DNA from: an uncultured Clostridia bacterium
Lineage (GTDB): Bacteria > Bacillota > Clostridia > Christensenellales > Borkfalkiaceae
Assembly: GCA_944343275.1 (NCBI GenBank)
Contig: CALVMH010000002.1
Location: forward strand, 55,930-119,929
Length of the DNA: 64,000 nucleotides
Direction: 5' to 3'
The notes beneath the pieces are model-generated. The model did no database searches. It saw nothing but the letters and a program-made list of their open reading frames with translations, and had not been told where the DNA came from. Position 1 is the stretch's first letter. Every line of letters begins with the position of its first letter. A program made the position numbers and the translations under genes. Below, one piece after another: positions 1 through 8,083 of this stretch.

Positions 1-21
1 GCCGCCCCGTAACCACATCAT

Positions 22-50
22 ATTGTAGCAGATATGCCGTTTCCTGTCAA
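22..50 (-). promoter_or_regulatory. Sigma-70 promoter firing off the left edge
   Basis: Read on the minus strand, TTGACA (50-45) and TACAAT (27-22) are separated by exactly 17 bp. Transcription would start near position 15 and leave the window to the left, so it belongs to a gene that is not visible here. It is divergent from the HtrA-like gene. Confidence 0.6.
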
Positions 51-189
51 GATGTTGCAAAAAAATCCTGCGGCGCGCCGTGTTTTTCGCCGAATTTCAA
101 AAAATTTCACGCAATTGTTATAAAATGAAGATATATTGAAAACATAAACTGTTTATAATCCGAATCAATCAAGGAAGGGGGAACCCGGT

Positions 190-1632
190 ATGCAACGCAC
201 AAAAAAACGCATCCTCGCCGCTGCGGCGGCAGCGTGCCTTGCCCTGCCGCTGTTGGGCGCCTGTACGCAGGCGACCTATGTGACGTCCATCGTCAAGAGC
301 GGAACGAACGACGAAGGCACCCTGTACACCATCACCTATTCGGACGGCAGCACGGACACCCTCACCGTCTCCGACGGCAAGGATGCCGACATCCTGTCCG
401 TCTATGAAGCCTATCTGCAAGAGACGGGCGAGGAGGTCTCCTTCTCCGAATTCCTCCAAACCTACCTGACGCTGACGACGGACACCTCCTCCGCCATCAA
501 CGAGAGCCTGCTCTCCGTCGGAAAAATTTATGCGGAATCCGTGGAGACGCAGCAGGGCATGGGCTTTGACCCTTCGACGGCGCGCCCGACGCTCACCGAG
601 ATCTCCGACATCGCCGTTTCGACGGGCGCGGCGGTCATCTACCGCATGGATGGCGATACCGCCTACCTCGTCACGGACTATCACGTCATCTACAACAACG
701 ACGCCGACGCCGAAAAAAACGGCGGCAGCAAGATCGCCCGCAGCATCCATGCCTATCTCTACGGCAGCGAAGGTGCCCCTTCCGCCGTGGACAAGGACGG
801 CGACGGACAGGCGGACACGGACAAGGACGGATACACCGTCTACGAATACGGCGGACAGGCGATCGAACTCACCTATGTGGGCGGGTCCATCACCTATGAC
901 ATCGCCGTGCTGCGCGCCGACGCCGCCGACATCCGCGCCGTCAACCCGGACGCCAAGGCGGTGACGCTCGCCGACGATTACTATGTGGGAGAGACGGCGA
1001 TCGCCATCGGCAACCCCGAAGGAGACGGGCTGAGCGTAACGCAGGGCATCATTTCGACGGAGAGCGAATACATCAATCTTCAGATCGACGATACCGTCCG
1101 TTCCTACCGCTCCGTGCGCATCGACACGGCGCTTTACAGCGGCAATTCGGGCGGCGGACTGTTCAACAAGGAGGGGGAACTCATCGGCATCACCAACGCG
1201 GGCAACAAGACCGACCAGAACATCAACTATGCCGTGCCCCTCGAAGTGGTGCGCGGAACGGCGGATTGCATCATCGAAAACGCTTCGCACAACGTAACAC
1301 GCCTCACGTTCGGCATCACCGTCAAGACCCAGAATTCGCAATACGTCTACGATGCGTCCCTCGGCTACGGCAGCATCCGCGAGGAGGTGATCGTCGACAC
1401 GGTAACGGACAACTCCCTTGCCGGGTCGCTCGGCTTGCAGAAGGACGACCGGATCGTCTCCGTCACGCTGAACGGAACAACCTATTCCGTTGACCGCTCC
1501 TTCGACATCGAATCGGTCTCCTTCCTTGTCCGTTCGGGCGACGCAGTGTCCGTCACCTATGAACGCGGCGGAGCACACCAGTCGAGCAGCCTGCACACCG
1601 TCTCCGCATCCGACCTTTCCGCCGTCGCCTGA
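190..1632 (+). CDS. HtrA/Do-like serine protease lipoprotein with PDZ domain
   Basis: A 480-residue S1C-type (trypsin-like) protease, probably tethered outside the membrane for protein quality control. A basic start and hydrophobic stretch lead to the lipobox LLGAC (Cys25). The triad is readable: His165 in TDYHVIYNN, Asp237 in YDIAVLRAD and Ser320 in SGNSGGGLF. A PDZ-like domain follows at about 375-460 (SLGLQKDDRIVSV). Between His and Asp lies an acidic insertion at 201-214 (DKDGDGQADTDKDG) that resembles an EF-hand or thrombospondin-3 calcium loop, which ordinary HtrA proteins lack. Residues 25-140 match nothing I recognise. An AAGGAAGGGGG ribosome binding site (171-181) fixes the ATG, and TATAAT at 154-159 is a likely -10. 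The gene stands alone. Confidence 0.85.
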   Translation: MQRTKKRILAAAAAACLALPLLGACTQATYVTSIVKSGTNDEGTLYTITYSDGSTDTLTVSDGKDADILSVYEAYLQETGEEVSFSEFLQTYLTLTTDTSSAINESLLSVGKIYAESVETQQGMGFDPSTARPTLTEISDIAVSTGAAVIYRMDGDTAYLVTDYHVIYNNDADAEKNGGSKIARSIHAYLYGSEGAPSAVDKDGDGQADTDKDGYTVYEYGGQAIELTYVGGSITYDIAVLRADAADIRAVNPDAKAVTLADDYYVGETAIAIGNPEGDGLSVTQGIISTESEYINLQIDDTVRSYRSVRIDTALYSGNSGGGLFNKEGELIGITNAGNKTDQNINYAVPLEVVRGTADCIIENASHNVTRLTFGITVKTQNSQYVYDASLGYGSIREEVIVDTVTDNSLAGSLGLQKDDRIVSVTLNGTTYSVDRSFDIESVSFLVRSGDAVSVTYERGGAHQSSSLHTVSASDLSAVA

Positions 1633-1647
1633 CTTGAATGCCGTGGC

Positions 1648-1705
1648 GCAGCGCGCCGCCGCACAAACCGTGCGGCGGCGCGCTGCGTTCCATTGACTTT
1701 TTTTT
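1648..1705 (+). terminator. Terminator of the htrA-like gene
   Basis: A perfect 17-bp inverted repeat (1648-1664 with 1670-1686, loop AAACC) follows the stop codon. The T-run (1698-1705) begins 11 nt after the stem and overlaps the -35 region of the next promoter, so termination may be incomplete. Confidence 0.6.
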
Positions 1706-1721
1706 GCATACGCGGTATAAT
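1693..1721 (+). promoter_or_regulatory. Sigma-70 promoter of rarA
   Basis: TTGACT (1693-1698), a 17-bp spacer and TATAAT (1716-1721), 40 bp ahead of the rarA ATG. Confidence 0.75.
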
Positions 1722-1761
1722 ATGCACAACAGCTTACCGACACCTACGGCGGAGTACAAAC

Positions 1762-3084
1762 ATGATGGAACAGGCAACATTGTTCGATGACGGCGCAAAC
1801 CAGCCGCTCGCAGCGCGGCTGCGCCCGCGCACGCTGGAAGAATACTGCGGACAGACGCACCTTCTGGGGCAAGGAAAGGTGCTGCGCCGCCTCATTGAAA
1901 ACGATCAGGTGGGGTCGATGATCTTCTGGGGTCCCCCGGGCGTCGGCAAGACGACGCTTGCGCGCATCATCGCGCGCAGGACCAACGCCGCCTTCATTGA
2001 TTTTTCCGCCGTGACGAGCGGCATCAAGGAAATCAAGCAGGTGATGGAACAGGCGGAGAAGAACAGACGCTTCGGCGCCAAGACCATTTTATTCGTCGAC
2101 GAGATCCACCGCTTCAACAAGGCGCAGCAGGACGCCTTTTTGCCCTATGTCGAAAAGGGCAGCATCATCCTCATCGGCGCGACGACGGAAAATCCCTCCT
2201 TCGAGATCAACGGAGCGCTCCTGTCACGCTGCAAAGTGTTCGTGCTGCATGCGCTCTCCGAAGAGGAACTGTGTACGCTGCTGCGGCACGCCCTGACCGA
2301 CCGGCGCGGCTTCGGCGGACAGAACATCGATATCTCCGACGAACTGCTCCGCGCCATCGCCGTATTTGCGAACGGAGACGCGCGCAGCGCCCTCTCCACG
2401 CTGGAAATGGCGGTGCTCAACGGCACGTTCGACGGCGAAAAGACCGTCGTCACCGCCCAGACCATCGAGGAATGCACTTCCAAAAAATCCCTGCTGTACG
2501 ACAAGCAGGGCGAGGAACACTACAACCTGATCTCCGCCCTGCACAAATCCATGCGCAACTCCGACCCCGACGCCGCCGTCTATTGGCTGGCGCGCATGCT
2601 GGAAGCGGGCGAAGACCCCGTCTACATCGCGCGGCGCATGACCCGCTTTGCGAGCGAGGATGTCGGGCTCGCCGACCCGCGCGCGCTCGAACTGTGCGTC
2701 GCCGCGTTCGAAGCGTGCCGCCTCATCGGGATGCCGGAATGCTCCGTTCATCTCACGCAGGCGGCGGTCTATCTCTCGCTCGCGCCCAAATCGAATGCCC
2801 TCGACGTCGCCTATGCGCGCGCCAAAAAGGATGCGCTCACCATGCTCGCCGAACCCGTTCCCCTCGCCATCCGCAACGCGCCGACCAAGCTCATGAAGGA
2901 GCTGGACTACGGCAAGGGCTATCAGTTCGCGCACGACAGCGCAGACAAGCTCACGAACATGCAGTGCCTTCCGGACAATCTGGCGGGAAGGACATACTAC
3001 TCCCCCACCGAAGAAGGGCTGGAAGCACGCTTCAAAGCCCGCCTCGAAGAGATCAAGGCATGGAAGGATGCCCATAAACCGTAA
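1762..3084 (+). CDS. rarA: Replication-associated recombination protein RarA (MgsA)
   Basis: A 440-residue AAA+ ATPase of the RarA/MgsA/WRNIP1 family, which acts at stalled replication forks and is related to clamp loaders. The N-terminus has the family signature LAARLRPRTLEEYCGQ, Walker A GPPGVGKTT is at 57-65 and Walker B FVDEIHRFN at 111-119, followed by the sensor region GATTENPSFE. The C-terminal part (LHKSMRNSDPDAAVYWLARM and beyond) is the typical tetramerisation and MgsA-C region. The reading frame opens upstream at 1693, but GGAG at 1751-1754, seven bases before ATG 1762, and the homologous MEQATLF-type beginning support the later start. It is monocistronic, between its own promoter and a terminator. 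Confidence 0.93.
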   Translation: MMEQATLFDDGANQPLAARLRPRTLEEYCGQTHLLGQGKVLRRLIENDQVGSMIFWGPPGVGKTTLARIIARRTNAAFIDFSAVTSGIKEIKQVMEQAEKNRRFGAKTILFVDEIHRFNKAQQDAFLPYVEKGSIILIGATTENPSFEINGALLSRCKVFVLHALSEEELCTLLRHALTDRRGFGGQNIDISDELLRAIAVFANGDARSALSTLEMAVLNGTFDGEKTVVTAQTIEECTSKKSLLYDKQGEEHYNLISALHKSMRNSDPDAAVYWLARMLEAGEDPVYIARRMTRFASEDVGLADPRALELCVAAFEACRLIGMPECSVHLTQAAVYLSLAPKSNALDVAYARAKKDALTMLAEPVPLAIRNAPTKLMKELDYGKGYQFAHDSADKLTNMQCLPDNLAGRTYYSPTEEGLEARFKARLEEIKAWKDAHKP

Positions 3085-3085
3085 A

Positions 3086-3116
3086 CCCCCGTCCTCCGCA
3101 GACGAGGGCTTTTTTA
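3086..3116 (+). terminator. Terminator of rarA
   Basis: Stem CCCCGTC/GACGAGG with one C-A mismatch and a 7-nt loop, followed by six T, directly after the rarA stop codon. The plsY-like gene converges from the other side. Confidence 0.65.
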
Positions 3117-3142
3117 TGCGGCGCGCGGCGATGCGGATCGCG

Positions 3143-3757
3143 TCAGGACGCCCTCTCCGAAAGTTTCGGCGCCGTACAATGCTTGAAAATGACAATGGCG
3201 GAAACAACGGCGCAGGCGACGGCAAGCGCCGTAAGATGCATACACAGGGCAATGACGGCGCCCGCCGCCCCCGCAAGCGCAAAGGAGACGATGGTCCTTG
3301 CCGTGTGGGAACGGATCTTCAGCGGCAGCGAAAAGACGAGATAGCACACGATGAGCGGGAGGACGACGGGCGAGACAGGCAAGGCGCCCGCCAGCACGCC
3401 GAAGGATACGGAAATGCACTTTCCGCCGTGACCGCGGTTGAAGATGCCCGCGGCATGTCCGAGAACGGGCGCGATGACGACGAGCGCATACTCCCACGCC
3501 GAGGCGTCCAGCACGAGCGTTGCAATGAGAACGGGAACAAATCCCTTCAAAAAATCGAGAAGGAAACAGACAAATCCCCACGTTCTGCCGCAGGCATGGA
3601 AGGTGTTTGCCGCACCGGGGTTGCCGTCCTCGCCCGCTTCGCACACATCTTTCCCCGTCCGCCATGCCGTGATGAGTTTTGCAAAATAGACGCTCCCCGC
3701 AAGGAAGCCGCCGGCAATGAGCGCGGTCCACAAGAGCGCCGTCATCAGGGCGTTCAT
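3143..3757 (-). CDS. plsY: PlsY-family acyl-phosphate:glycerol-3-phosphate acyltransferase, divergent
   Basis: A 204-residue polytopic membrane protein of the PlsY family, which transfers acyl groups from acyl-phosphate to glycerol-3-phosphate in phospholipid synthesis. The three family motifs are present in altered form: LAGSVYFAKL (19-28), DGNPGAANTFHACG (44-57) and GHGGKCISVSFG (109-120). The canonical versions read roughly GS-I-P, GNPGATNxxR and GGKGVAT, so the motif-2 arginine is histidine and the motif-3 threonine is valine. ATG 3757 overlaps the stop of the upstream GT2 gene by 4 nt, with AAGGAGGA as ribosome binding site. The family is secure. Whether it is the main PlsY or a paralogue serving a GT2-made glycolipid cannot be told; no plsX is in view. 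Confidence 0.8.
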   Translation of the reverse strand: MNALMTALLWTALIAGGFLAGSVYFAKLITAWRTGKDVCEAGEDGNPGAANTFHACGRTWGFVCFLLDFLKGFVPVLIATLVLDASAWEYALVVIAPVLGHAAGIFNRGHGGKCISVSFGVLAGALPVSPVVLPLIVCYLVFSLPLKIRSHTARTIVSFALAGAAGAVIALCMHLTALAVACAVVSAIVIFKHCTAPKLSERAS

Positions 3758-5040
3758 TCTTCCTCCTTGACGGCAAACGCGATGCGCGCCGTCTCCTGCC
3801 ATTCCCCAACCTCCTTTTCCGTGCGGCTATGCACATAGATGGGGATGTATTCCAGAAGATGGAACGGGTGAACGAATGCGAGCCGCAGCCTGCGCGCCCT
3901 GCCGAGCGGCGCGAGCACGTCGCGGTAGGCATGCATGGCGAGCAGTCCGTAGACGAACAAAATGCAGTATGTGACCCCCAGCGGCAGGGCAATGAGCAGG
4001 AGCAGGGCATACGCCCACAGCGTCCCGCCCGCGAACACGCCCGTTACGAAGAGCGCAACGCCGCCGCACAGCGCGGCGGTCAGCCCCGCCATATACACAT
4101 AAAACGCATCTTTGAAGTGCAGAAAGTCAAACCGGACGGCAAGGGACGCCTCGTCGCGGCGGATCTTTTCCTTCACGCGCTTTTTGTATTTTCTGTCGCA
4201 CTGCGAATAGCCGCGGAGCCAGCGCAGGCGGCGCCGATAATTTTCCCGATACCCTTCCGCCTCTTCCGTATAGAGGACGGCATACGGCCAGAACATCGAC
4301 GTGAACCCGCGCAGATAGCCGTCCATTTTGAGTTCGTAATCCTCCGTCAGGCTGCGGTACGGCCAGCCGCCCAGCTCCTCGATCACGCGGCGGCGCACCA
4401 TCATCCCCTGCCCGCAGAAGTTGAGCGGGACGTTCTTTTCCGTGCGGTAGGCGTTTCCGAGCTCGTCGAGAATGGGATAGGTGAGCGCGGAACAGTCGCA
4501 CGCGAGCGTCCCCGCGCCCTTCCCCGCGAGATAGTTTTTGATGTTCTTGCGCGTGACGAAGATGTCCCGATCGTATTCGAGCGCATTGTTGAGTTCCTCG
4601 ACATACCGTTCGGAGAGGACGGCGTCGGCATCCACGATGACGAAGGCGTCATAGCGTTTGAGCGCTTCCGCGGAAAGGCTTTGAAAATAGCCATCCAGCG
4701 CGGCGCCCTTGCAGGTCTGCTCGGGAACCACGAAGACGTTCGCCCCGATGCGCTCCGCCATGGCACAGGTGGGATCGGCGGCATCCTTTACGATGACGTT
4801 GACGTCAAAACGGCTGCGCGGATAGGTCTGACGCGCAATGCCGGCAAACAGCGCGCCGATCGTTGCGCTCTCGTTGCGGGCGGGAATGACGAGCGCGATG
4901 GTGCGCTGCTCATTTGCGCACCTGTGCACGGGCTTTTTGCGCGCGCCCGCAAGCTGCGCGAATTTCGGAAGATATAAAATCGCCGCGAGCAGCGTGCACG
5001 CGCCGAAGAGTGCGAGCAGGCCGTAGATGAAAGACAGCAT
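3754..5040 (-). CDS. Membrane-bound family 2 glycosyltransferase
   Basis: A 428-residue processive-type GT2 enzyme. An N-terminal membrane segment (3-24) is followed by the GT-A domain: ALVIPARNESATIG (49-62), the metal-binding DAD (137-139) in VIVDADAV, the acceptor-site SLTEDYELK near residue 238, and RRRLRWLRG in the place of the QxxRW motif of cellulose or poly-GlcNAc synthases. Two or more C-terminal membrane helices follow (about 310-375). It probably builds a glycolipid or exopolysaccharide at the inner face of the membrane; the substrate is unknown. It is the first gene of a two-gene operon with the PlsY-like acyltransferase, and its promoter carries the same response-regulator box as the two-component operon next door. 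Confidence 0.8.
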   Translation of the reverse strand: MLSFIYGLLALFGACTLLAAILYLPKFAQLAGARKKPVHRCANEQRTIALVIPARNESATIGALFAGIARQTYPRSRFDVNVIVKDAADPTCAMAERIGANVFVVPEQTCKGAALDGYFQSLSAEALKRYDAFVIVDADAVLSERYVEELNNALEYDRDIFVTRKNIKNYLAGKGAGTLACDCSALTYPILDELGNAYRTEKNVPLNFCGQGMMVRRRVIEELGGWPYRSLTEDYELKMDGYLRGFTSMFWPYAVLYTEEAEGYRENYRRRLRWLRGYSQCDRKYKKRVKEKIRRDEASLAVRFDFLHFKDAFYVYMAGLTAALCGGVALFVTGVFAGGTLWAYALLLLIALPLGVTYCILFVYGLLAMHAYRDVLAPLGRARRLRLAFVHPFHLLEYIPIYVHSRTEKEVGEWQETARIAFAVKEEE

Positions 5041-5064
5041 GGGACCCCTCCTTAATCTGCCTTC

Positions 5065-5097
5065 ATTATACGTTGCGCATATTAAGAAAACGTTAAG
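5065..5097 (-). promoter_or_regulatory. GT2-plsY promoter with tandem response-regulator box
   Basis: On the minus strand a perfect -10 TATAAT (5070-5065) lacks a recognisable -35. In its place are two direct repeats, CTTAACG (5097-5091) and CTTAATA (5086-5080), 11 bp apart and starting 16 bp before the -10. That is the geometry of OmpR/PhoB-class activator sites. The promoter of the neighbouring two-component operon has the same arrangement. Confidence 0.6.
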
Positions 5098-5130
5098 CGT
5101 CCGTCAGGCTTCTGTAAAGTTTCCGCATGC

Positions 5131-5167
5131 AAAAGCGCGGCGGCGCACGAGCTGTGCGCCGCCGCGC
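5131..5167 (-). terminator. Terminator of the two-component operon
   Basis: Perfect 14-bp stem (5135-5148 with 5154-5167), 5-nt loop, then TTTT on the minus strand, just after the histidine kinase stop. Confidence 0.75.
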
Positions 5168-5179
5168 TGCCCGTCCCGG

Positions 5180-6241
5180 TCACAGCGTCACGGCAAAAAT
5201 GCTCCCCTCTCCGGGACGGCTGACAACGGAGACGGACGCGCCGTGAAGCGCAGCGATCCGCCGCACGAGCGCCAGCCCCAGCCCGTTCCCCTGCGTGGCG
5301 TGCGAGGGATCTGCCTGATAAAACTTGTCGAAGGCGTGTTTTGCCTCTCCCTCGCTCATGCCACAGCCGCTGTCCTTTACGGTGACGACGGCATGCCCCT
5401 TCTCCTCTTTCAGCCGCACCTCCACACTGCCGCCCGCGGGCGTGAATTTGAAGGCGTTGGAAAGCAGGTTGTTCCAGACGATCTCCATCAGGCGCTCGTC
5501 TGCCGCGACCGTGCAGACCTCGCCGAGGTCGGCTTCCACATCGATGTGCTTTTCCTCCCAGACATGTTCGAAGCCGAGCACGCAGCGGCGCAGCTGTTCA
5601 CTCAGATCGTAACGTTTTTTCTGCACGGCGATCTCCTGATTTTCCAGACGGCTCAGCTGCAGAATATCCGTCACAAGCGACGACAGCCGTCTGGACGCCT
5701 CGGCAATGCGGACGGCGCAGTCCACGCGCTCCTCTTCACTGAGCGCATCCGTCTGCAACATGGTGGAAAGGCTCTGAATGGCGGCAAGCGGCGTCTTCAA
5801 TTCATGCGAAACATCGGCGACGAAATCGCTCTTCAAAATTTCCGTGCTTGCAAGCTCTGCGACCATCGCGTTGAAATCGTCGTACAAGACCTGGAATTCG
5901 TCCTTTTTTCCGTCCTTGCGGCGGGGCGGGATGCGCACGGAGTAGTCCCCCGCCGCCACCTTGCGCGCCGCATATTTGACCTGCGCGATCGGGCGGATGG
6001 TATACTGCATATAGATGATCCCGACCGCAAGGGAAAGAAGCGCGCTCACGAATACGGTGAACAAGCCGAGCAACAGCGCCACGATCTGCCCCGGGAGCCG
6101 GCATCCCCATAAAAATTCCGCAAAGAACAAAAATCCCACACTGACCGCCGTACAGACGCACAGAACGACGAAATAGACGATGAAACGGTGCCCGCGCAGC
6201 GTGATGCGGCTGTCCCGTTCGAGAAGGCTGAGCCGCTTCAT
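5180..6241 (-). CDS. Sensor histidine kinase
   Basis: A 353-residue membrane kinase. Two membrane helices (about 20-40 and 52-78) enclose only a very short extracytoplasmic loop, so it probably senses something within the membrane or a partner protein. A HAMP domain (about 80-130), HisKA with the phosphorylated His146 in VSHELKTPLAA, and the HATPase boxes NLLSNAFKFTP, KDSGCGMS and GNGLGLALVRR follow. ATG 6241 overlaps the response regulator stop by 4 nt, so the two are translationally coupled. The near-absence of a sensor loop resembles intramembrane-sensing kinases of Bacillota that answer to cell-envelope stress. That reading, together with the predicted control of a lipid/glycan operon, is inference. 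Confidence 0.88.
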   Translation of the reverse strand: MKRLSLLERDSRITLRGHRFIVYFVVLCVCTAVSVGFLFFAEFLWGCRLPGQIVALLLGLFTVFVSALLSLAVGIIYMQYTIRPIAQVKYAARKVAAGDYSVRIPPRRKDGKKDEFQVLYDDFNAMVAELASTEILKSDFVADVSHELKTPLAAIQSLSTMLQTDALSEEERVDCAVRIAEASRRLSSLVTDILQLSRLENQEIAVQKKRYDLSEQLRRCVLGFEHVWEEKHIDVEADLGEVCTVAADERLMEIVWNNLLSNAFKFTPAGGSVEVRLKEEKGHAVVTVKDSGCGMSEGEAKHAFDKFYQADPSHATQGNGLGLALVRRIAALHGASVSVVSRPGEGSIFAVTL

Positions 6242-6909
6242 CGGAGCACCGCCTTATACCCCAGCCCGCGCACGGTGCAGATGTCAAACCCGTTACATGC
6301 CGCAAGTTTCTGGCGCAGGTTGGTGATATGCACATCCACGGAACGCAGCCCGCTCTCGCTCTCCAATCCCGCAAAATCGTCGATGAGCTGCCCGCGCGTG
6401 AATGTCTTTCCCGGATAGGAGAGCAGCTTGAACGCGATCTGAAATTCGCGCAGCGTCAGCCCCGCATCCTGCCCGTTCACGGACGCCGTCAGCGCGTCCT
6501 CATCGAGGACGAGGTTGCCCGCTTCCAGCCGCTTGCGGGCGGAAATGTTTGCGCGGCGCAGGAGCGCCATGATGTGCAGGAGCAGTTCGTCGAGATCGAC
6601 AGGCTTTGTAAGATAGTCGTCGATGCCGAGGCGATAGCCCTTCTCCTTGGAGAGAAAATCGTCGCGCGCGGTGAGAAAGAGAACGGGAATATGCTTATCC
6701 TGCGCGCGCACTTCCCGTGCAAGGGCAAAGCCGTCCATGTGCGGCATCATGATGTCGGAAATGATGAGATCGTACCGCTCGGCATAGAGTGCCGCAAGCG
6801 CTTCCCGCGCGTCCGAGACCCCTTTTACGGCATAGCCGTTGTGATCGAGATGTTTACAGACGGCATAGTTCAATGTTTCGTCGTCCTCTGCGACGAGAAT
6901 GCGGATCAT
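6238..6909 (-). CDS. OmpR/PhoB-family response regulator
   Basis: A 223-residue two-domain transcription factor. The receiver domain has the acidic pair EDD (8-10), phospho-acceptor Asp52 in IISDIMMPHMDG, the threonine of FLTARDD and the lysine of LTKPVDL. The C-terminal winged helix ends with the family signature VRGLGYKA. ATG 6909, preceded by GGAGGAA, is preferred over an upstream start because the receiver fold begins at MIRILVAEDD. It is the first gene of the operon with the kinase. A tandem TTAAC repeat overlaps its own promoter, suggesting autoregulation. Confidence 0.93.
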   Translation of the reverse strand: MIRILVAEDDETLNYAVCKHLDHNGYAVKGVSDAREALAALYAERYDLIISDIMMPHMDGFALAREVRAQDKHIPVLFLTARDDFLSKEKGYRLGIDDYLTKPVDLDELLLHIMALLRRANISARKRLEAGNLVLDEDALTASVNGQDAGLTLREFQIAFKLLSYPGKTFTRGQLIDDFAGLESESGLRSVDVHITNLRQKLAACNGFDICTVRGLGYKAVLR

Positions 6910-6953
6910 GTTCTTCCTCCGTGAAATTTTCCGGAACGCCGGTGACCTCTGCA

Positions 6954-6986
6954 ATGATATCACAAAATCGTTAAGAAAGTGTTAAT
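6954..6986 (-). promoter_or_regulatory. Autoregulatory promoter of the two-component operon
   Basis: On the minus strand an extended -10, TGATATCAT (TATCAT at 6959-6954), is preceded by ATTAACA (6986-6980) and CTTAACG (6975-6969). The repeats are 11 bp apart, and the second starts 16 bp before the -10, exactly as at the GT2-plsY promoter. Confidence 0.6.
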
Positions 6987-6992
6987 CGATAA

Positions 6993-7019
6993 AGACCGCC
7001 GGCGCATGACCGGCGGTCT
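6993..7019 (-). terminator. Terminator of the ribokinase gene
   Basis: Perfect 10-bp stem AGACCGCCGG/CCGGCGGTCT with a 7-nt loop. The T-run is short (CTTTAT), so strength is uncertain. Confidence 0.5.
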
Positions 7020-7033
7020 GACAAAAAGTTTTG

Positions 7034-7954
7034 TTACACATCTACGCCCGCCCGCTTTGCAAACGCCTCGGCTTCGGTACGGGTGGGAATGGCGCACTGT
7101 GCGCCGCGGCGGGTGACCGTCACGGCGGACGCCGCACTTGCAAAGCGCATGGCGGTCTGCACATCCGCCCCCTCCGAAAGGCGGGTGACGAACGCGCCCA
7201 CATAGGTGTCGCCCGCGGCAGTGGTATCCACCGCCTTGGCAGGCACGATGTCCGCACGGCGGAACACGCCCCCGCTCACACAGGCAGAGCCCTCCGTCCC
7301 CAGCGTGATGAGCACGTTCCCGACGCCGCATGCACCGAGCTTTTCCGCACAGCGGCGGATGCTCTCTTCATCCGAGGGATAGATGCCCGTATAAAATTCC
7401 GCCTCCGTCTGATTGGGCGTGAACCAATCGCAGTCACGGTAGACCTCGGCGGGCAGCACGGCGGCGGGCGCGGGGTTGAGCACGGTGATCATGCCCTTCG
7501 CTTTCGCCGCTTTCAGCGCATACGCCACGGTGGGAACGGGGATCTCCAGCTGCACGAGCAGATAATCCCCCGCCCGCGCGTCCGCGAGCGCCCTGTCCAC
7601 GAGTGCCTTATCGGGGCAGGCGTTGGCGCCCGCGTCGAGGATGATGCGGTTATCGCCGCCCGCCACGACGATGACCGCAATGCCGCTGGGAACGTCCTCC
7701 CGTCGGACGACATAGCCGTCATGCACGCCGTAACGTCCGAGCGCGTCGAGAAGTTCTTTGCCGAACGCCGTTCCGACGCATCCGACCATATACGCCTCGC
7801 CGCCCAGCTTGGCGACCGCGACCGCCTGATTGGCGCCCTTGCCGCCCGGATTCGTCATGAACCCTTCGCCCGTGAGCGTCTCGCCCCCCTCCGGAATGCG
7901 CGGCGCGCGGATGACGAGGTCCATGTTGAGACTTCCAACAATATAAATACGCAT
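7034..7954 (-). CDS. rbsK: Ribokinase (PfkB family)
   Basis: A 306-residue PfkB carbohydrate kinase that phosphorylates ribose at O5. It begins MRIYIVGSLNMDLVI, has the sugar-binding NPGGKGANQAVA near residue 40, and the PfkB signature 2 DTTAAGDTYVGAF near 245 with the catalytic aspartate of the TAAGD motif. The open frame extends 18 codons upstream to a TTG, but the family start and the GGGGGC ribosome binding site just ahead favour the ATG used here. No ribose transporter or repressor is adjacent, so it may salvage ribose from nucleosides. It is monocistronic, between two hairpins. Confidence 0.88.
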   Translation of the reverse strand: MRIYIVGSLNMDLVIRAPRIPEGGETLTGEGFMTNPGGKGANQAVAVAKLGGEAYMVGCVGTAFGKELLDALGRYGVHDGYVVRREDVPSGIAVIVVAGGDNRIILDAGANACPDKALVDRALADARAGDYLLVQLEIPVPTVAYALKAAKAKGMITVLNPAPAAVLPAEVYRDCDWFTPNQTEAEFYTGIYPSDEESIRRCAEKLGACGVGNVLITLGTEGSACVSGGVFRRADIVPAKAVDTTAAGDTYVGAFVTRLSEGADVQTAMRFASAASAVTVTRRGAQCAIPTRTEAEAFAKRAGVDV

Positions 7955-8041
7955 ATTGCCCCCTTTTTCTGCTTTATTTATAGCATATCGGCGGACATTT
8001 GTCAACAAGTGTGCGGAAAATTCCTGCCCCGCGCGCCGCCG

Positions 8042-8076
8042 AAAAAAGACCGCGGATCGTATCCGCGGTCTTTTTG
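8042..8076 (-). terminator. Terminator of the purA-to-mscL operon
   Basis: Stem GACCGCGGAT/ATCCGCGGTC with a 3-nt loop, flanked by A-run and T-run so that it works in both directions. It lies immediately after the mscL stop codon. Confidence 0.85.
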
Positions 8077-8083
8077 GGAAACG

